This document shows, piece by piece, positions 13,901 to 22,320 of a stretch of 64,000 nt of DNA. The position numbers and the translations under genes are program-made. Numbering within the stretch: the first letter of the stretch is position 1; every line of letters starts with the position of its first letter. Origin of the DNA: Rhynchopus sp. YZ270_cl-10 (lineage: Eukaryota > Euglenozoa > Diplonemea > Diplonemida > Diplonemidae); NCBI GenBank assembly GCA_964035575.1, contig OZ037884.1, positions 868,001-932,000 of the forward strand. The letters are read 5' to 3'. A model generated the notes under the pieces. It saw only the letters and a program-made list of their open reading frames with translations, made no database searches and was not told where the DNA came from.

Positions 13901-16900
13901 CCTAGCACTCTTGCACCTGGTACCACCGCATCGCCAACAGCAGTGCCTAGCACTCTTGCACCTGGTACCACCGCATCGCCAACAGCAGTGCCAAGCACTC
14001 TTGCACCTGGTACCACCGCATCACCAACAGCAGTGCCAAACACTCTTGCACCTGGTACCACCGCATCACCAACAGCAGTGCCAAACACTCTTGCACCTGG
14101 TACCACCGCATCACCAACAGCAGTGCCTAGCACTCTTGCACCTGGTACCACCGCATCACCAACAGCAGTGCCAAGCACTCTTGCACCTGGTACCACCGCA
14201 TCGCCAACAGCAGTGCCAAGCACTCTTGCACCTGGTACCACCGCATCGCCAACAGCAGTGCCAAGCACTCTTGCACCTGGTACCACCGCATCACCAACAG
14301 CAGTGCCAAACACTCTTGCACCTGGTACCACCGCATCACCAACAGCAGTGCCAAGCACTCTTGCACCTGGTACCACCGCATCACCAACAGCAGTGCCAAG
14401 CACTCTTGCACCTGGTACCACCGCATCACCAACAGCAGTGCCAAGCACTCTTGCACCTGGTACCACCGCATCGCCAACAGCAGTGCCAAGCACTCTTGCA
14501 CCTGGTACCACCGCATCACCAACAGCAGTGCCAAGCACTCTTGCACCTGGTACCACCGCATCGCCAACAGCAGTGCCAAGCACTCTTGCACCTGGTACCA
14601 CCGCATCACCAACAGCAGTGCCAAGCACTCTTGCACCTGGTACCACCGCATCGCCAACAGCAGTGCCAAGCACTCTTGCACCTGGTACCACCGCATCACC
14701 AACAGCAGTGCCAAACACTCTTGCACCTGGTACCACCGCATCGCCAACAGCAGTGCCTAGCACTCTTGCACCTGGTACCACCGCATCACCAACAGCAGTG
14801 CCAAGCACTCTTGCACCTGGTACCACCGCATCACCAACAGCAGTGCCTAGCACTCTTGCACCTGGTACCACCGCATCGCCAACAGCAGTGCCAAGCACTC
14901 TTGCACCTGGTACCACCGCATCACCAACAGCAGTGCCAAGCACTCTTGCACCTGGTACCACCGCATCGCCAACAGCAGTGCCAAGCACTCTTGCACCTGG
15001 TACCACCGCATCACCAACAGCAGTGCCAAGCACTCTTGCACCTGGTACCACCGCATCACCAACAGCAGTGCCAAGCACTCTTGCACCTGGTACCACCGCA
15101 TCGCCAACAGCAGTGCCAAGCACTCTTGCACCTGGTACCACCGCATCGCCAACAGCAGTGCCAAGCACTCTTGCACCTGGTACCACCGCATCACCAACAG
15201 CAGTGCCTAGCACTCTTGCACCTGGTACCACCGCATCGCCAACAGCAGTGCCAAGCACTCTTGCACCTGGTACCACCGCATCACCAACAGCAGTGCCAAA
15301 CACTCTTGCACCTGGTACCACCGCATCGCCAACAGCAGTGCCTAGCACTCTTGCACCTAGTACCACCGCATCACCAACAGCAGTGCCAAGCACTCTTGCA
15401 CCTGGTACCACCGCATCACCAACAGCAGTGCCAAGCACTCTTGCACCTGGTACCACCGCATCACCAACAGCAGTGCCAAGCACTCTTGCACCTGGTACCA
15501 CCGCATCGCCAACAGCAGTGCCAAGCACTCTTGCACCTGGTACCACCGCATCACCAACAGCAGTGCCAAGCACTCTTGCACCTGGTACCACCGCATCACC
15601 AACAGCAGTGCCAAGCACTCTTGCACCTGGTACCACCGCATCGCCAACAGCAGTGCCAAGCACTCTTGCACCTGGTACCACCGCATCGCCAACAGCAGTG
15701 CCAAGCACTCTTGCACCTGGTACCACCGCATCACCAACAGCAGTGCCTAGCACTCTTGCACCTGGTACCACCGCATCGCCAACAGCAGTGCCAAGCACTC
15801 TTGCACCTGGTACCACCGCATCACCAACAGCAGTGCCAAACACTCTTGCACCTGGTACCACCGCATCGCCAACAGCAGTGCCAAGCACTCTTGCACCTGG
15901 TACCACCGCATCACCAACAGCAGTGCCAAGCACTCTTGCACCTGGTACCACCGCATCGCCAACAGCAGTGCCAAGCACTCTTGCACCTGGTACCACCGCA
16001 TCACCAACAGCAGTGCCTAGCACTCTTGCACCTGGTACCACCGCATCGCCAACAGCAGTGCCAAGCACTCTTGCACCTGGTACCACCGCATCGCCAACAG
16101 CAGTGCCTAGCACTCTTGCACCTAGTACCACCGCATCACCAACAGCAGTGCCAAGCACTCTTGCACCTGGTACCACCGCATCACCAACAGCAGTGCCAAG
16201 CACTCTTGCACCTGGTACCACCGCATCACCAACAGCAGTGCCAAGCACTCTTGCACCTGGTACCACCGCATCGCCAACAGCAGTGCCAAGCACTCTTGCA
16301 CCTGGTACCACCGCATCACCAACAGCAGTGCCAAGCACTCTTGCACCTGGTACCACCGCATCGCCAACAGCAGTGCCAAGCACTCTTGCACCTGGTACCA
16401 CCGCATCACCAACAGCAGTGCCAAGCACTCTTGCACCTGGTACCACCGCATCACCAACAGCAGTGCCAAACACTCTTGCACCTGGTACCACCGCATCGCC
16501 AACAGCAGTGCCTAGCACTCTTGCACCTGGTACCACCGCATCACCAACAGCAGTGCCTAGCACTCTTGCACCTGGAACCACCGCATCGCCAACAGCAGTG
16601 CCAAGCACTCTTGCACCTGGTACCACCGCATCGCCAACAGCAGTGCCAAGCACTCTTGCACCTGGTACCACCGCATCACCAACAGCAGTGCCTAGCACTC
16701 TTGCACCTGGTACCACCGCATCACCAACAGCAGTGCCAAGCACTCTTGCACCTGGTACCACCGCATCACCAACAGCAGTGCCAAACACTCTTGCACCTGG
16801 TACCACCGCATCACCCTCAAGTGCTACTCGCACAAATGTTCCAAGTATGTATTTTTCACTATTATACTCCTGAATTGTAGTTGAGTTTCTGTGGATTGAG

Positions 16901-18755
16901 AACGAGATAGGTGATTAGTTTTATTTATGATGCTGAATCGTCCGTTTTATTTTATTTATTTTCTGGTGATCCTGAAATAATAAATACCAAGTACGCAACA
17001 ACAACGTACCGAGTACGCAACAAGTCCGCAATATAGGCAAAATGGGTTTATCAGGAGTACGATTTTCATCATCTTTTTATACAGGATCGCCACTACGAAC
17101 CAGCACTCCACAATCCCGTACATCCTCCCCGAACCAAGGTATTTTTTCTGAACCATTTCCTTTCCTGTTGCCAGTTTGACTGGGTGAGCGTCAAAACGTG
17201 GACGATGATTCTAGAATCTTTTTTGTGGTTCTTCTTTTCCTTTGCACTTCCTTCTATATCGTTATCAACCACTTACACAGGACGCACTCGCTCCCCTGGT
17301 CAGAACACACCGAGAACACGCGCACCGAACACAATCCCCATCCCTGTCCCCAGCGTAGCCCCGCCTACCGCACCACCACCTATCCCTGTTACTCTCGCTC
17401 CTGCTGGTGGCGGTGTCACCACCCCTGGAGGCCCCTTCATTGGCACTTCTACACCGGGGTTTGTGTTTAACTACACAATCTACATCGACTTTGAGGTGAA
17501 CGTTAACCTCAATGGCACCTCCTGGCGTATAGTGGTCGAAGGTGACGTACGAGGCTCACTCGAGGTCACCGGGACAAACTCCTTCAGCGGAACGAAAGCA
17601 TTGGATGTGGGCTACAACAACGGAGCAGTCTCACCACCGACACTGATGTACCTCCCTATGGTCGGCAACGAGGTGCTGTACATGAAGGAGGCTATATACT
17701 CGGAGCTGGGTCAGCCTTGGGTCGACAATTGGTTTAATCGGCTGGAGTTTTTCTTGTTTATTCCTTCGTCGCTAGGTGCAGATCAGAGCCACATCGACAG
17801 AAACGTTGTTGTCAAGCTTGTTACCCGCTCCCCTTCTGCGTCCCGCCTCTCTGTCTCAGACGGTGGTAACATCTTCCTCCACCGCTTCCGCGTCCAGCAC
17901 ACCGGAGGCTGGCACAAAGTTGTAGTCGACCCCCATCCAGACGTCATCCAAAAGACCCCCCTCTCCCCGAACATCATGGACTTCGGTGTGGTATTCAACT
18001 CTCTCCTCGATGGTTCGACAGATGTGTCGCAGTACACCTACTTCGACCATGTGACTCAGTTTTCGGTAGGGTTCGAACGGCTTCCGCTGCCAAATTCGCG
18101 TAATGCCGAAGCACAATCCGAAGAGCGTGACAAATGGCTGTTTGATGGGCTAAAAATATACCGTGAAGAGTATCTAGAGAATGAGGCGCAGGTGTATGGG
18201 ATGAACGGTGCGTTTTACAAAGGGCCTGGGTATGGTGTATGGCTGGAGACGACGTGGTCGCGCAATAAGGACGAATCGAGCACACCGCATGAGGTACGCT
18301 ACGCCTACCACTCACTGCACAAACACGGCTGGGACACCGGGGTGCTGCTCGAAACGGTCCTCCCGGTTGCGGTGAACTACTCGATGGGGGTGGCGCGCAA
18401 CACTGAGGTGTCGTGGCCTGGGGTGCACACCCACATCTATGTTGCGGTACGCCCTATAGGCTCTACGACGTTCAAAGAGTTGGTACTTCCTGTACAGTTG
18501 AGGCTAGGTGAAGGAGACGCCCTGAGAGAACCCAGCCAGGTGGTAGTAGAGGAGGACGACGATGGGTCTGGATTCCCCTGGTATGTCCTGGTGATCGCAG
18601 GGGCGCTCTGTTGCTGCAGCTGTCTGTTCTTTGTGGTCGCGGCAGTCCGTCGGCGCGACAAAAAGAAGGAAAAAGAGTTTGAGCTTCACGACAGCATGAG
18701 AAGGATGCGGATTGAAAACCCCCTAGAAGATATGGCAGTGGATAGGAGTATCTAA
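1964..18755 (+). CDS. Giant mucin-like type I membrane glycoprotein, 2 exons (1964-16844, 17281-18755), 5451 aa
   Basis: Predicted heavily O-glycosylated cell-surface protein. Residues 1-20 form a signal peptide (MPRPALCVLLLLTGLLGCDA). Residues 21-160 form a small domain with six Cys (three possible disulfides) ending in FRWWD. Residues 160-280 are a Pro/Thr linker of PPTSA/PPTNA type. About 13 units of 39 residues follow to residue 806. Residues 807-4946 are exactly 276 units of 15 residues, consensus GTTASPTAVPSTLAP. Exon 2 gives a Pro-rich linker, a folded ectodomain (about 5020-5375) with three N-glycosylation sequons (NYT, NGT, NYS), an acidic stretch EEDDD, a membrane helix (about 5394-5416) and a 35-residue basic tail. 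ATG 1964 was chosen because the signal peptide follows it directly. The upstream in-frame ATG (1811) would add 51 residues without a signal. Removing the GT-AG intron keeps the frame (phase 1). The alternative is two genes, the second starting at 17205. The family is not recognised; adhesion, cell-coat or protective roles are guesses. Confidence 0.8.
2440..2810 (+). repeat. Degenerate Pro/Thr repeat in the giant gene (APPTS/APPTN, then divergent)
   Basis: Fifteen-base units coding for APPTS or APPTN run to about 2680. A more divergent Thr/Pro/Val stretch follows (PTSVP, PDTSAP and similar). This looks like the older, diverged edge of the stalk; unit identity rises sharply at about 2810, where the 117-bp repeats begin. 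Confidence 0.9.
2811..4381 (+). repeat. 117-bp tandem repeat, about 13 copies (39 residues each)
   Basis: Each unit codes for three sub-units: GTTASPTAIPDTLSP (15 residues), a 14-residue version ending VPSTIAP, and a 10-residue PTAIPDTLAP. The register holds at exactly 117 bp, for example the ATTG/AATC variant codons at 2891, 3008, 3125 and onward to 4295. Copies differ mainly by IAP versus ITP and by silent changes. The 15-residue sub-unit is clearly related to the following 45-bp unit, so the 39-residue unit is a composite. Confidence 0.95.
4382..16801 (+). repeat. 45-bp coding minisatellite, 276 units, no length change
   Basis: The array is exactly 12,420 bp, or 276 x 45. The unit codes for TTASPTAVPSTLAPG and normally contains GGTACC. 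Variation is by substitution only: VPST/VPNT, SPTA/SPAA, APGT/APAT and rare APST (three units), VPGT, ASLTA and AALPST. Silent variants include TCA/TCG and CCA/CCT. Shared rare variants show larger internal duplications (see findings). No insertion or deletion occurs, which fits purifying selection on frame and recent unequal exchange or gene conversion. Confidence 0.97.
16845..17280 (+). other. Predicted spliceosomal intron of the giant gene (436 bp)
   Basis: The donor is A|GTATGT directly after the end of the stalk. The acceptor is TTACACAG|GA after a T-rich tract (17215-17262). Splicing joins phase 1 to the downstream frame and continues a Pro/Thr-rich linker (NVP then RRTRSPGQ). The intron contains direct repeats of GTACGCAACAA near 16993 and 17012. 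A second strong acceptor, GTTGCCAG ending at 17174, is out of frame for cis-splicing of this exon and could instead serve a separate downstream transcript. Confidence 0.6.
17142..17174 (+). promoter_or_regulatory. Alternative splice acceptor before the C-terminal ORF
   Basis: The pyrimidine-rich stretch ending TTCCTGTTGCCAG lies 30 bases before ATG 17205. Used as a cis acceptor it gives an immediate stop. It makes sense only as a trans-splice site for an independent mRNA, or not at all. Confidence 0.3.
17205..18755 (+). CDS. C-terminal ectodomain, membrane helix and tail; exon 2 of the giant gene or a separate 516-aa gene
   Basis: From ATG 17205 this frame starts MILESFLWFFFSFALP, which could be a signal peptide. 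The same residues are what a polypyrimidine tract translates to, so I prefer reading 17281 onward as exon 2. The folded part has alternating hydrophobic strands (IYIDFEVNV, WRIVVEGDV, VVVKLVTR, HIYVAVRPI) and a W-x-FDGLKIY motif. This suggests a beta-sandwich resembling carbohydrate-binding or lectin modules, though no family can be named. The helix WYVLVIAGALCCCSCLFFVV carries Cys residues that could be acylated. The tail has RRRDKKKEKE and RRMRIENPLED. Base composition is much more GC-rich than the flanks, which supports real coding. Confidence 0.75.
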   Translation: MILESFLWFFFSFALPSISLSTTYTGRTRSPGQNTPRTRAPNTIPIPVPSVAPPTAPPPIPVTLAPAGGGVTTPGGPFIGTSTPGFVFNYTIYIDFEVNVNLNGTSWRIVVEGDVRGSLEVTGTNSFSGTKALDVGYNNGAVSPPTLMYLPMVGNEVLYMKEAIYSELGQPWVDNWFNRLEFFLFIPSSLGADQSHIDRNVVVKLVTRSPSASRLSVSDGGNIFLHRFRVQHTGGWHKVVVDPHPDVIQKTPLSPNIMDFGVVFNSLLDGSTDVSQYTYFDHVTQFSVGFERLPLPNSRNAEAQSEERDKWLFDGLKIYREEYLENEAQVYGMNGAFYKGPGYGVWLETTWSRNKDESSTPHEVRYAYHSLHKHGWDTGVLLETVLPVAVNYSMGVARNTEVSWPGVHTHIYVAVRPIGSTTFKELVLPVQLRLGEGDALREPSQVVVEEDDDGSGFPWYVLVIAGALCCCSCLFFVVAAVRRRDKKKEKEFELHDSMRRMRIENPLEDMAVDRSI

Positions 18756-19107
18756 AATGCATCTTTTTTTTGGAATATTTTTTTTTTCAAAAAAGGTTAG
18801 GGCAAAAGCGAAGTCGAGCTCCCCTTATGATTTTTTTTGTGGTTTTTGCTTCACCGTCGTGCACACCTGCTTCACACAGAGTGGGGGGTTTTGTGCATAA
18901 TGCCTTGTTGATTCATTGGTGTGTTTTGGTGTGTTGGAAAAATTAAAATTCCAACCCCCCAAAAAAAAAAATCGTTTATTTTCAACCTTCTCCGCAGTAG
19001 TTTTCGTGCATTCCGCACTTTATTTATGAAAAAAGCAAATAACCCCCTAGTGTGGGGTGTCCCGTATGCCTTGTTGATTCATCGGTGTAAATGGTGTGGT
19101 TGGTAAC

Positions 19108-19200
19108 ACTTTAATAGGTGGATAGTCAGGTGGGAGCGTAGTGCGAGTAATAAAAAATATCAAGCACAGAATATTTATTACACACTTTACGCACAAAGCA
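19108..19200 (+). repeat. Dispersed module family with GAGTAATAAAAATATC and TACGCACAAA
   Basis: Copies of about 90 bp lie here, at 40329-40430 and at 40553-40640, with a partial copy at about 50880-50920. Conserved blocks are GCCAGGTAGTCAGG, GGGAGCGTA, AGTAATAAAAATATC, ACAGAATATTTATT and CACACTTTACGCAC. All copies are in the same orientation. The nature is unknown. Confidence 0.7.
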
Positions 19201-19512
19201 AAATCAACTCAGAGTCCCCTCTGTCTAGGGGCCGAAATTCCTCTTACAAAGCATCGAGCCTGATTGATAACAGATTTAAATTTCCACTTTATTTTTCAAA
19301 TAAAACCCCCTTGGCTGTATTGTGACCTGCCGTGAATGTGTATTATGTAATATGATTGGGTTTGTTAATGTTTTCTTCGGGATGTATCGTTTGTGAACGT
19401 CCTTTTTGTGTGCTTTTCTCTTCTATGGAAAGTATATGAAATTAGTTTTGTTGTGATCTTATGTGTTTTTTTGGTGTATTTTTTAACTGCTTTTCAGCTG
19501 CCCACATACACA

Positions 19513-19599
19513 ACGGAACACACAGTCCTCCCGATAGGGGTGACTGAGCCGTTTACCGCAGCTTCTCACTTCACCCCCAGGTTGGAACTGTGTGTTCCG
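19513..19599. mobile_element. Small inverted-repeat element (87 bp)
   Basis: The left end CGGAACACACAGT is matched by the inverted right end ACTGTGTGTTCCG, enclosing a GC-richer loop. It resembles a miniature inverted-repeat transposon. No target duplication is evident. Confidence 0.5.
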
Positions 19600-19973
19600 C
19601 TCTTGGTGGGTCCAATAAAAGGGCAGTTTTAAAACATATTTTTTTGGGGGTCTTTTTTTCTCATTTTCTCCACTGTGCATCGCAGTGGGTATCGAACAAC
19701 AATGTGCTGTTAGTTGACAAACTATTAGGGCCTGCATTGCAAAAGATAACCAGGACATTTTTTTTTTCTCACTTGTCATTTCCTGAAGTCAGATTTCTAT
19801 ATTTTTTTTTTACGGACAAAAGAAACATCTTTTGAGCGGTGAAGCACCCAAAGGTGACTAAGTACAATAGGCTTAGACCCATCGCTGCAATCCTTGATTT
19901 TTCCCGAGTGCTATTTACCGTATGTATACGAAAATGTTGGATCGGAAAAAGTCCCAATTCTCAACGAAACAAA

Positions 19974-20032
19974 GTTGCGTGCAGTTCACACGAAAAAAAA
20001 GCGAGGTGTCCACACACGTCATCAATTAATCA
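19974..20032 (+). repeat. Dispersed module with TTCACACGA, GCGAGGTGTCCACAC and an A tract
   Basis: The sequence recurs at 40918-40972, and a copy near 56059-56200 is interrupted by another module. The 3' end runs CATCAATT(A)ATC into an A tract. The orientation matches the other modules. Confidence 0.65.
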
Positions 20033-20208
20033 AAACAAAAACTCGTGTGTGAGCGGTTACTATTTTTGTTCTTTTTTTTTTCTGTCCTGACCATCTTATT
20101 TGCACTATGCATGGCCCCCACTCCATTCCTTTAAAGTACGTCAATACTTTTTTTTCCACCTAGATTTCTAAATTGTGTTCCCTATTTGTTCATAACCAAA
20201 AAAAGCAA

Positions 20209-20275
20209 GGGTACATTTGTCGCACCCTCTTTGCTTTCTTTTCGTTTCGTTTAAGAAAAGAAAGTATATGAAATA
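20209..20275 (+). repeat. Dispersed module ending GTATATGAAATAAT
   Basis: The pattern is GGGTACATTTxGTxCACCCT followed by a short hairpin (TTTTCGTTT..GAAAAGAAA or CTATTCAGTAGAATAG), then AGTATATGAAA. Other copies lie at 283-350, 30622-30685, 32699-32757, 45448-45494, 55869-55930 and 58106-58155, plus partial 3' ends near 19430, 40450 and 55235. All are on the + strand. Confidence 0.7.
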
Positions 20276-20415
20276 ATAAATTGTGTTCCCTATTTGTTCA
20301 TCCCTCCGCTTCTATAGTCCCCCCGATATTCCCCTCCCTCCGCGAGCAACGGGTAGAACACCTGCGAGTGTTCCCCGATCTATCCACTGCAACAGTGGTC
20401 TCTCTTCTTTTTTAC

Positions 20416-20455
20416 AAAGGTGACTAAGCAAACGAGAGGCTTAGAGTCATCTAAG
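20416..20455 (+). repeat. Hairpin module TGAC-TAAGC / GCTTA-GTCA (commonest family)
   Basis: The consensus is AAGGTGACTAAGC, a variable loop, then GCTTAGGGTCATCTTA, ATAAACTTTTC and a T run. The two halves pair (TGAC with GTCA, TAAGC with GCTTA). Copies occur near 884, 972, 19851, 20838, 21543, 22760, 23945, 36608, 39821, 40873, 41046, 41147, 46258, 48364, 54726, 58375, 61097, 61168, 62749 and 62807. All are on the + strand, with variation concentrated in the loop. Confidence 0.75.
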
Positions 20456-20568
20456 AATTTTTTTCATTTTTTTCTTCTCTTCTCCTTTCGCTCCAACCAC
20501 CCACTCCCTCCCCTATCTTCACACAATGCAACTTTCAGTCAAAGACTGCATGACACCCCCCTCTAAGA

Positions 20569-20600
20569 AGTGTGTGCACGAGAGGCAGATTCATTCTTCG
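20569..20600 (+). repeat. Dispersed module GTGTGTGCACGAGAGG...TTCATCTTT
   Basis: The pattern is GATGTGTGTGCACGAGAGGC, then ATTCATCTTTCAACTTTT and a T run. Copies lie near 23380, 31082, 32760, 41213, 47741, 55785 and 57000. The CACGAGAGG core is shared with the loop of the TAAGC hairpin module, so the two families may be related. Confidence 0.6.
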
Positions 20601-20694
20601 TTTTGCTTTTTTTTTTTCTTCAAAAAAAAGTTGGGAACATTTTTGTTGATCCCTCTTATGCTATCAATTTATTGGAGGCATATATTGTTGAAAT

Positions 20695-20781
20695 ACCGAT
20701 AAATGTAAATATGTTGGAACGAACGACCATTTTTTGGGCAGTTCCAACATTATTACGTTCCAACATAGTTACATTTACGGT
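20695..20781. mobile_element. Inverted-repeat element, ends ACCG(A)TAAATGTAA
   Basis: The left ATAAATGTAAATATGTTGG pairs with the right CCAACATAGTTACATTTAC. A second internal GTTCCAACAT repeat is present. It is a hairpin-type miniature element. Confidence 0.55.
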
Positions 20782-21952
20782 GCTTCTAAGTAGAATCTTT
20801 CCCCGTTGTTATCTTTCTTTTTCTTTTTATATTTCAAAGGTACCTAAAGCAACAAGAGGGTGCTGAGGTCCTATCTCACAAAATCTTACAAACTTTTCTT
20901 TTCATTTTTCCCCCTTTGCGAACGATATTGTTTATGTTTTCTTTTTGGAATCCATTTCGTGTTTTTTCTTCCAGCAATAAATATGCGGGCACTCCATCAG
21001 TCCACTCTGAAAATGTATTTTTTGTTTCTCTTCTGGGTAGGGACGCAGACTAACTCCCGATGAACAGCTACGGCCAACAGATGAACAAAATATTAACTTT
21101 TCAAAAAATTAAAAAAAAAAAACAAAATCCCTAGTTCCCCACTTAGGTGGGGCACTGAGGCGATTGTTGACGCTTAACTGTTCACTTGAACCGTTCCCCT
21201 TCCTACTCCCCCCATGTGGTGTTCACAGATGGTTTCTTTATCAAATAAGAAGTTATCAGACACCGATCAATTCCTCACCCTAGTTTTTTTCTTTTTTTTT
21301 TTTCCTTTTTGTTCTTTTTCTTCTTTTTATCCAATTCACAACATTTCTCCCCCACCTGTACCCTACCGACAGCGACACGAATTACATTATTTTTTCACGC
21401 TGTTTTGAAATTTTCCTTCCTTTTTTTTTTACACAAATTTTCAGTGCCCTTCGAACACCAAAGCAAACTTCACCTTTTAAAAGATATTGACAAGACAAGA
21501 CGCATTAGAGCCACAGTTCATCTAACAATTTTTTGTTAGATCAGGGGTGACTACGAGAGGCTTTTTTGTGATCTGATAAAGTCTCTTTGTTTTTTGGTTT
21601 TCGTTTTGGGGCACCTATTGATCTATGAACGGGGAGAGATTTTTTAGCTTATCTTTTTAGCTCCCAGCAGTGTGTCTCAGAAGCTCTCACGGCCCTGTTG
21701 TGTGTTCTCACTGAGACTACCATAGATCACCCAACCTTTGGGCACCTGTTAAGACCTAAAGGGTAGAACGTATCACACACATTCTCTTTACACTCCACCG
21801 ACGAGTTGTTGACACTCTTGTTTTATATGACTATGCGCAAAGGCTTAGTAATAATAACTCATGTTCGCTTTTTCCTCTCACGGTTCTCGACAAATAAATC
21901 GGGTCATGACACAAACAAAAATGACGTTTTCTGTACAGAAGAACTGCAAAGG

Positions 21953-22075
21953 ATATTGTATTCGTCCAAATTATCGTAAAACAGGTCGACTTCCAGAAAA
22001 AAAATCCTGAAAAGGTCGAACATTTTTACGGTCGAACATTAGTACGGTCGATAATTTTTGGACGAATACGGTAAT
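21953..22075. mobile_element. TTCGTCC/TTCGTAC hairpin element, copy 1
   Basis: The ends ATTGTATTCGTCCAAA and TTTGGACGAATACGGTAAT are inverted. The internal blocks AGGTCGAC, TTCCAGAAAA and ATCCTGAAAAGGTCGAAC are shared with copies at 32377-32476 (opposite orientation) and 34175-34287. TA lies at both outer edges, compatible with a Tc1/mariner-like miniature element. Confidence 0.65.
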
Positions 22076-22255
22076 ACAAAAAGTGTCTATCACAAAACAA
22101 GTGTATCAGATCATGTGTCCACCTGACAGTCGACTGCCCCTATATATAAATATAACGAAGAAATACAGGGTAAAAAATATACCCCTGATTTTTTTTTCCA
22201 CGACTCAGCTACCACTCAACCTTGTATCTGTAAGAAAAGGGGGGAAAAAAACAGA

Positions 22256-22320
22256 CAGTGGATATTGCACAAATGTGGCAACACAACCGAGGCAACTACA
22301 CTACTCCAACAATTTTATCA
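22256..22320 (+). repeat. Dispersed module GTGGCAACACAACCGAGGC...A tract
   Basis: The pattern is GTGGAGATTGCACAA, then GTGGCAACACAACCGAGGC, AACTACACTACTCCAACAA and TTTxTCAAAA. Copies lie at 28467-28530 and 62441-62506, with diverged copies at 31217-31262 and 56206-56245. It always ends in an A tract, as short retroposed RNAs do. Confidence 0.7.

Noticed and set aside
4382-16801. CRISPR array
   Set aside because: Units are contiguous without spacers, code for protein in frame, and the organism is eukaryotic.
2383-16833. Antisense open frame of 4816 codons across the stalk repeats
   Set aside because: A 45-bp unit without stops stays open wherever its length is a multiple of three. The frame has no signal peptide or unique domains and depends only on the repeat. 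The sense frame has a signal peptide, unique ends and a coherent architecture.
2805-16880. Gln/His/Leu-rich + strand frames (LVPPHHQQQC repeats) over the same region
   Set aside because: They are a frame-shifted reading of the same array, broken between 11687 and 11706, with no unique N- or C-terminal domain.
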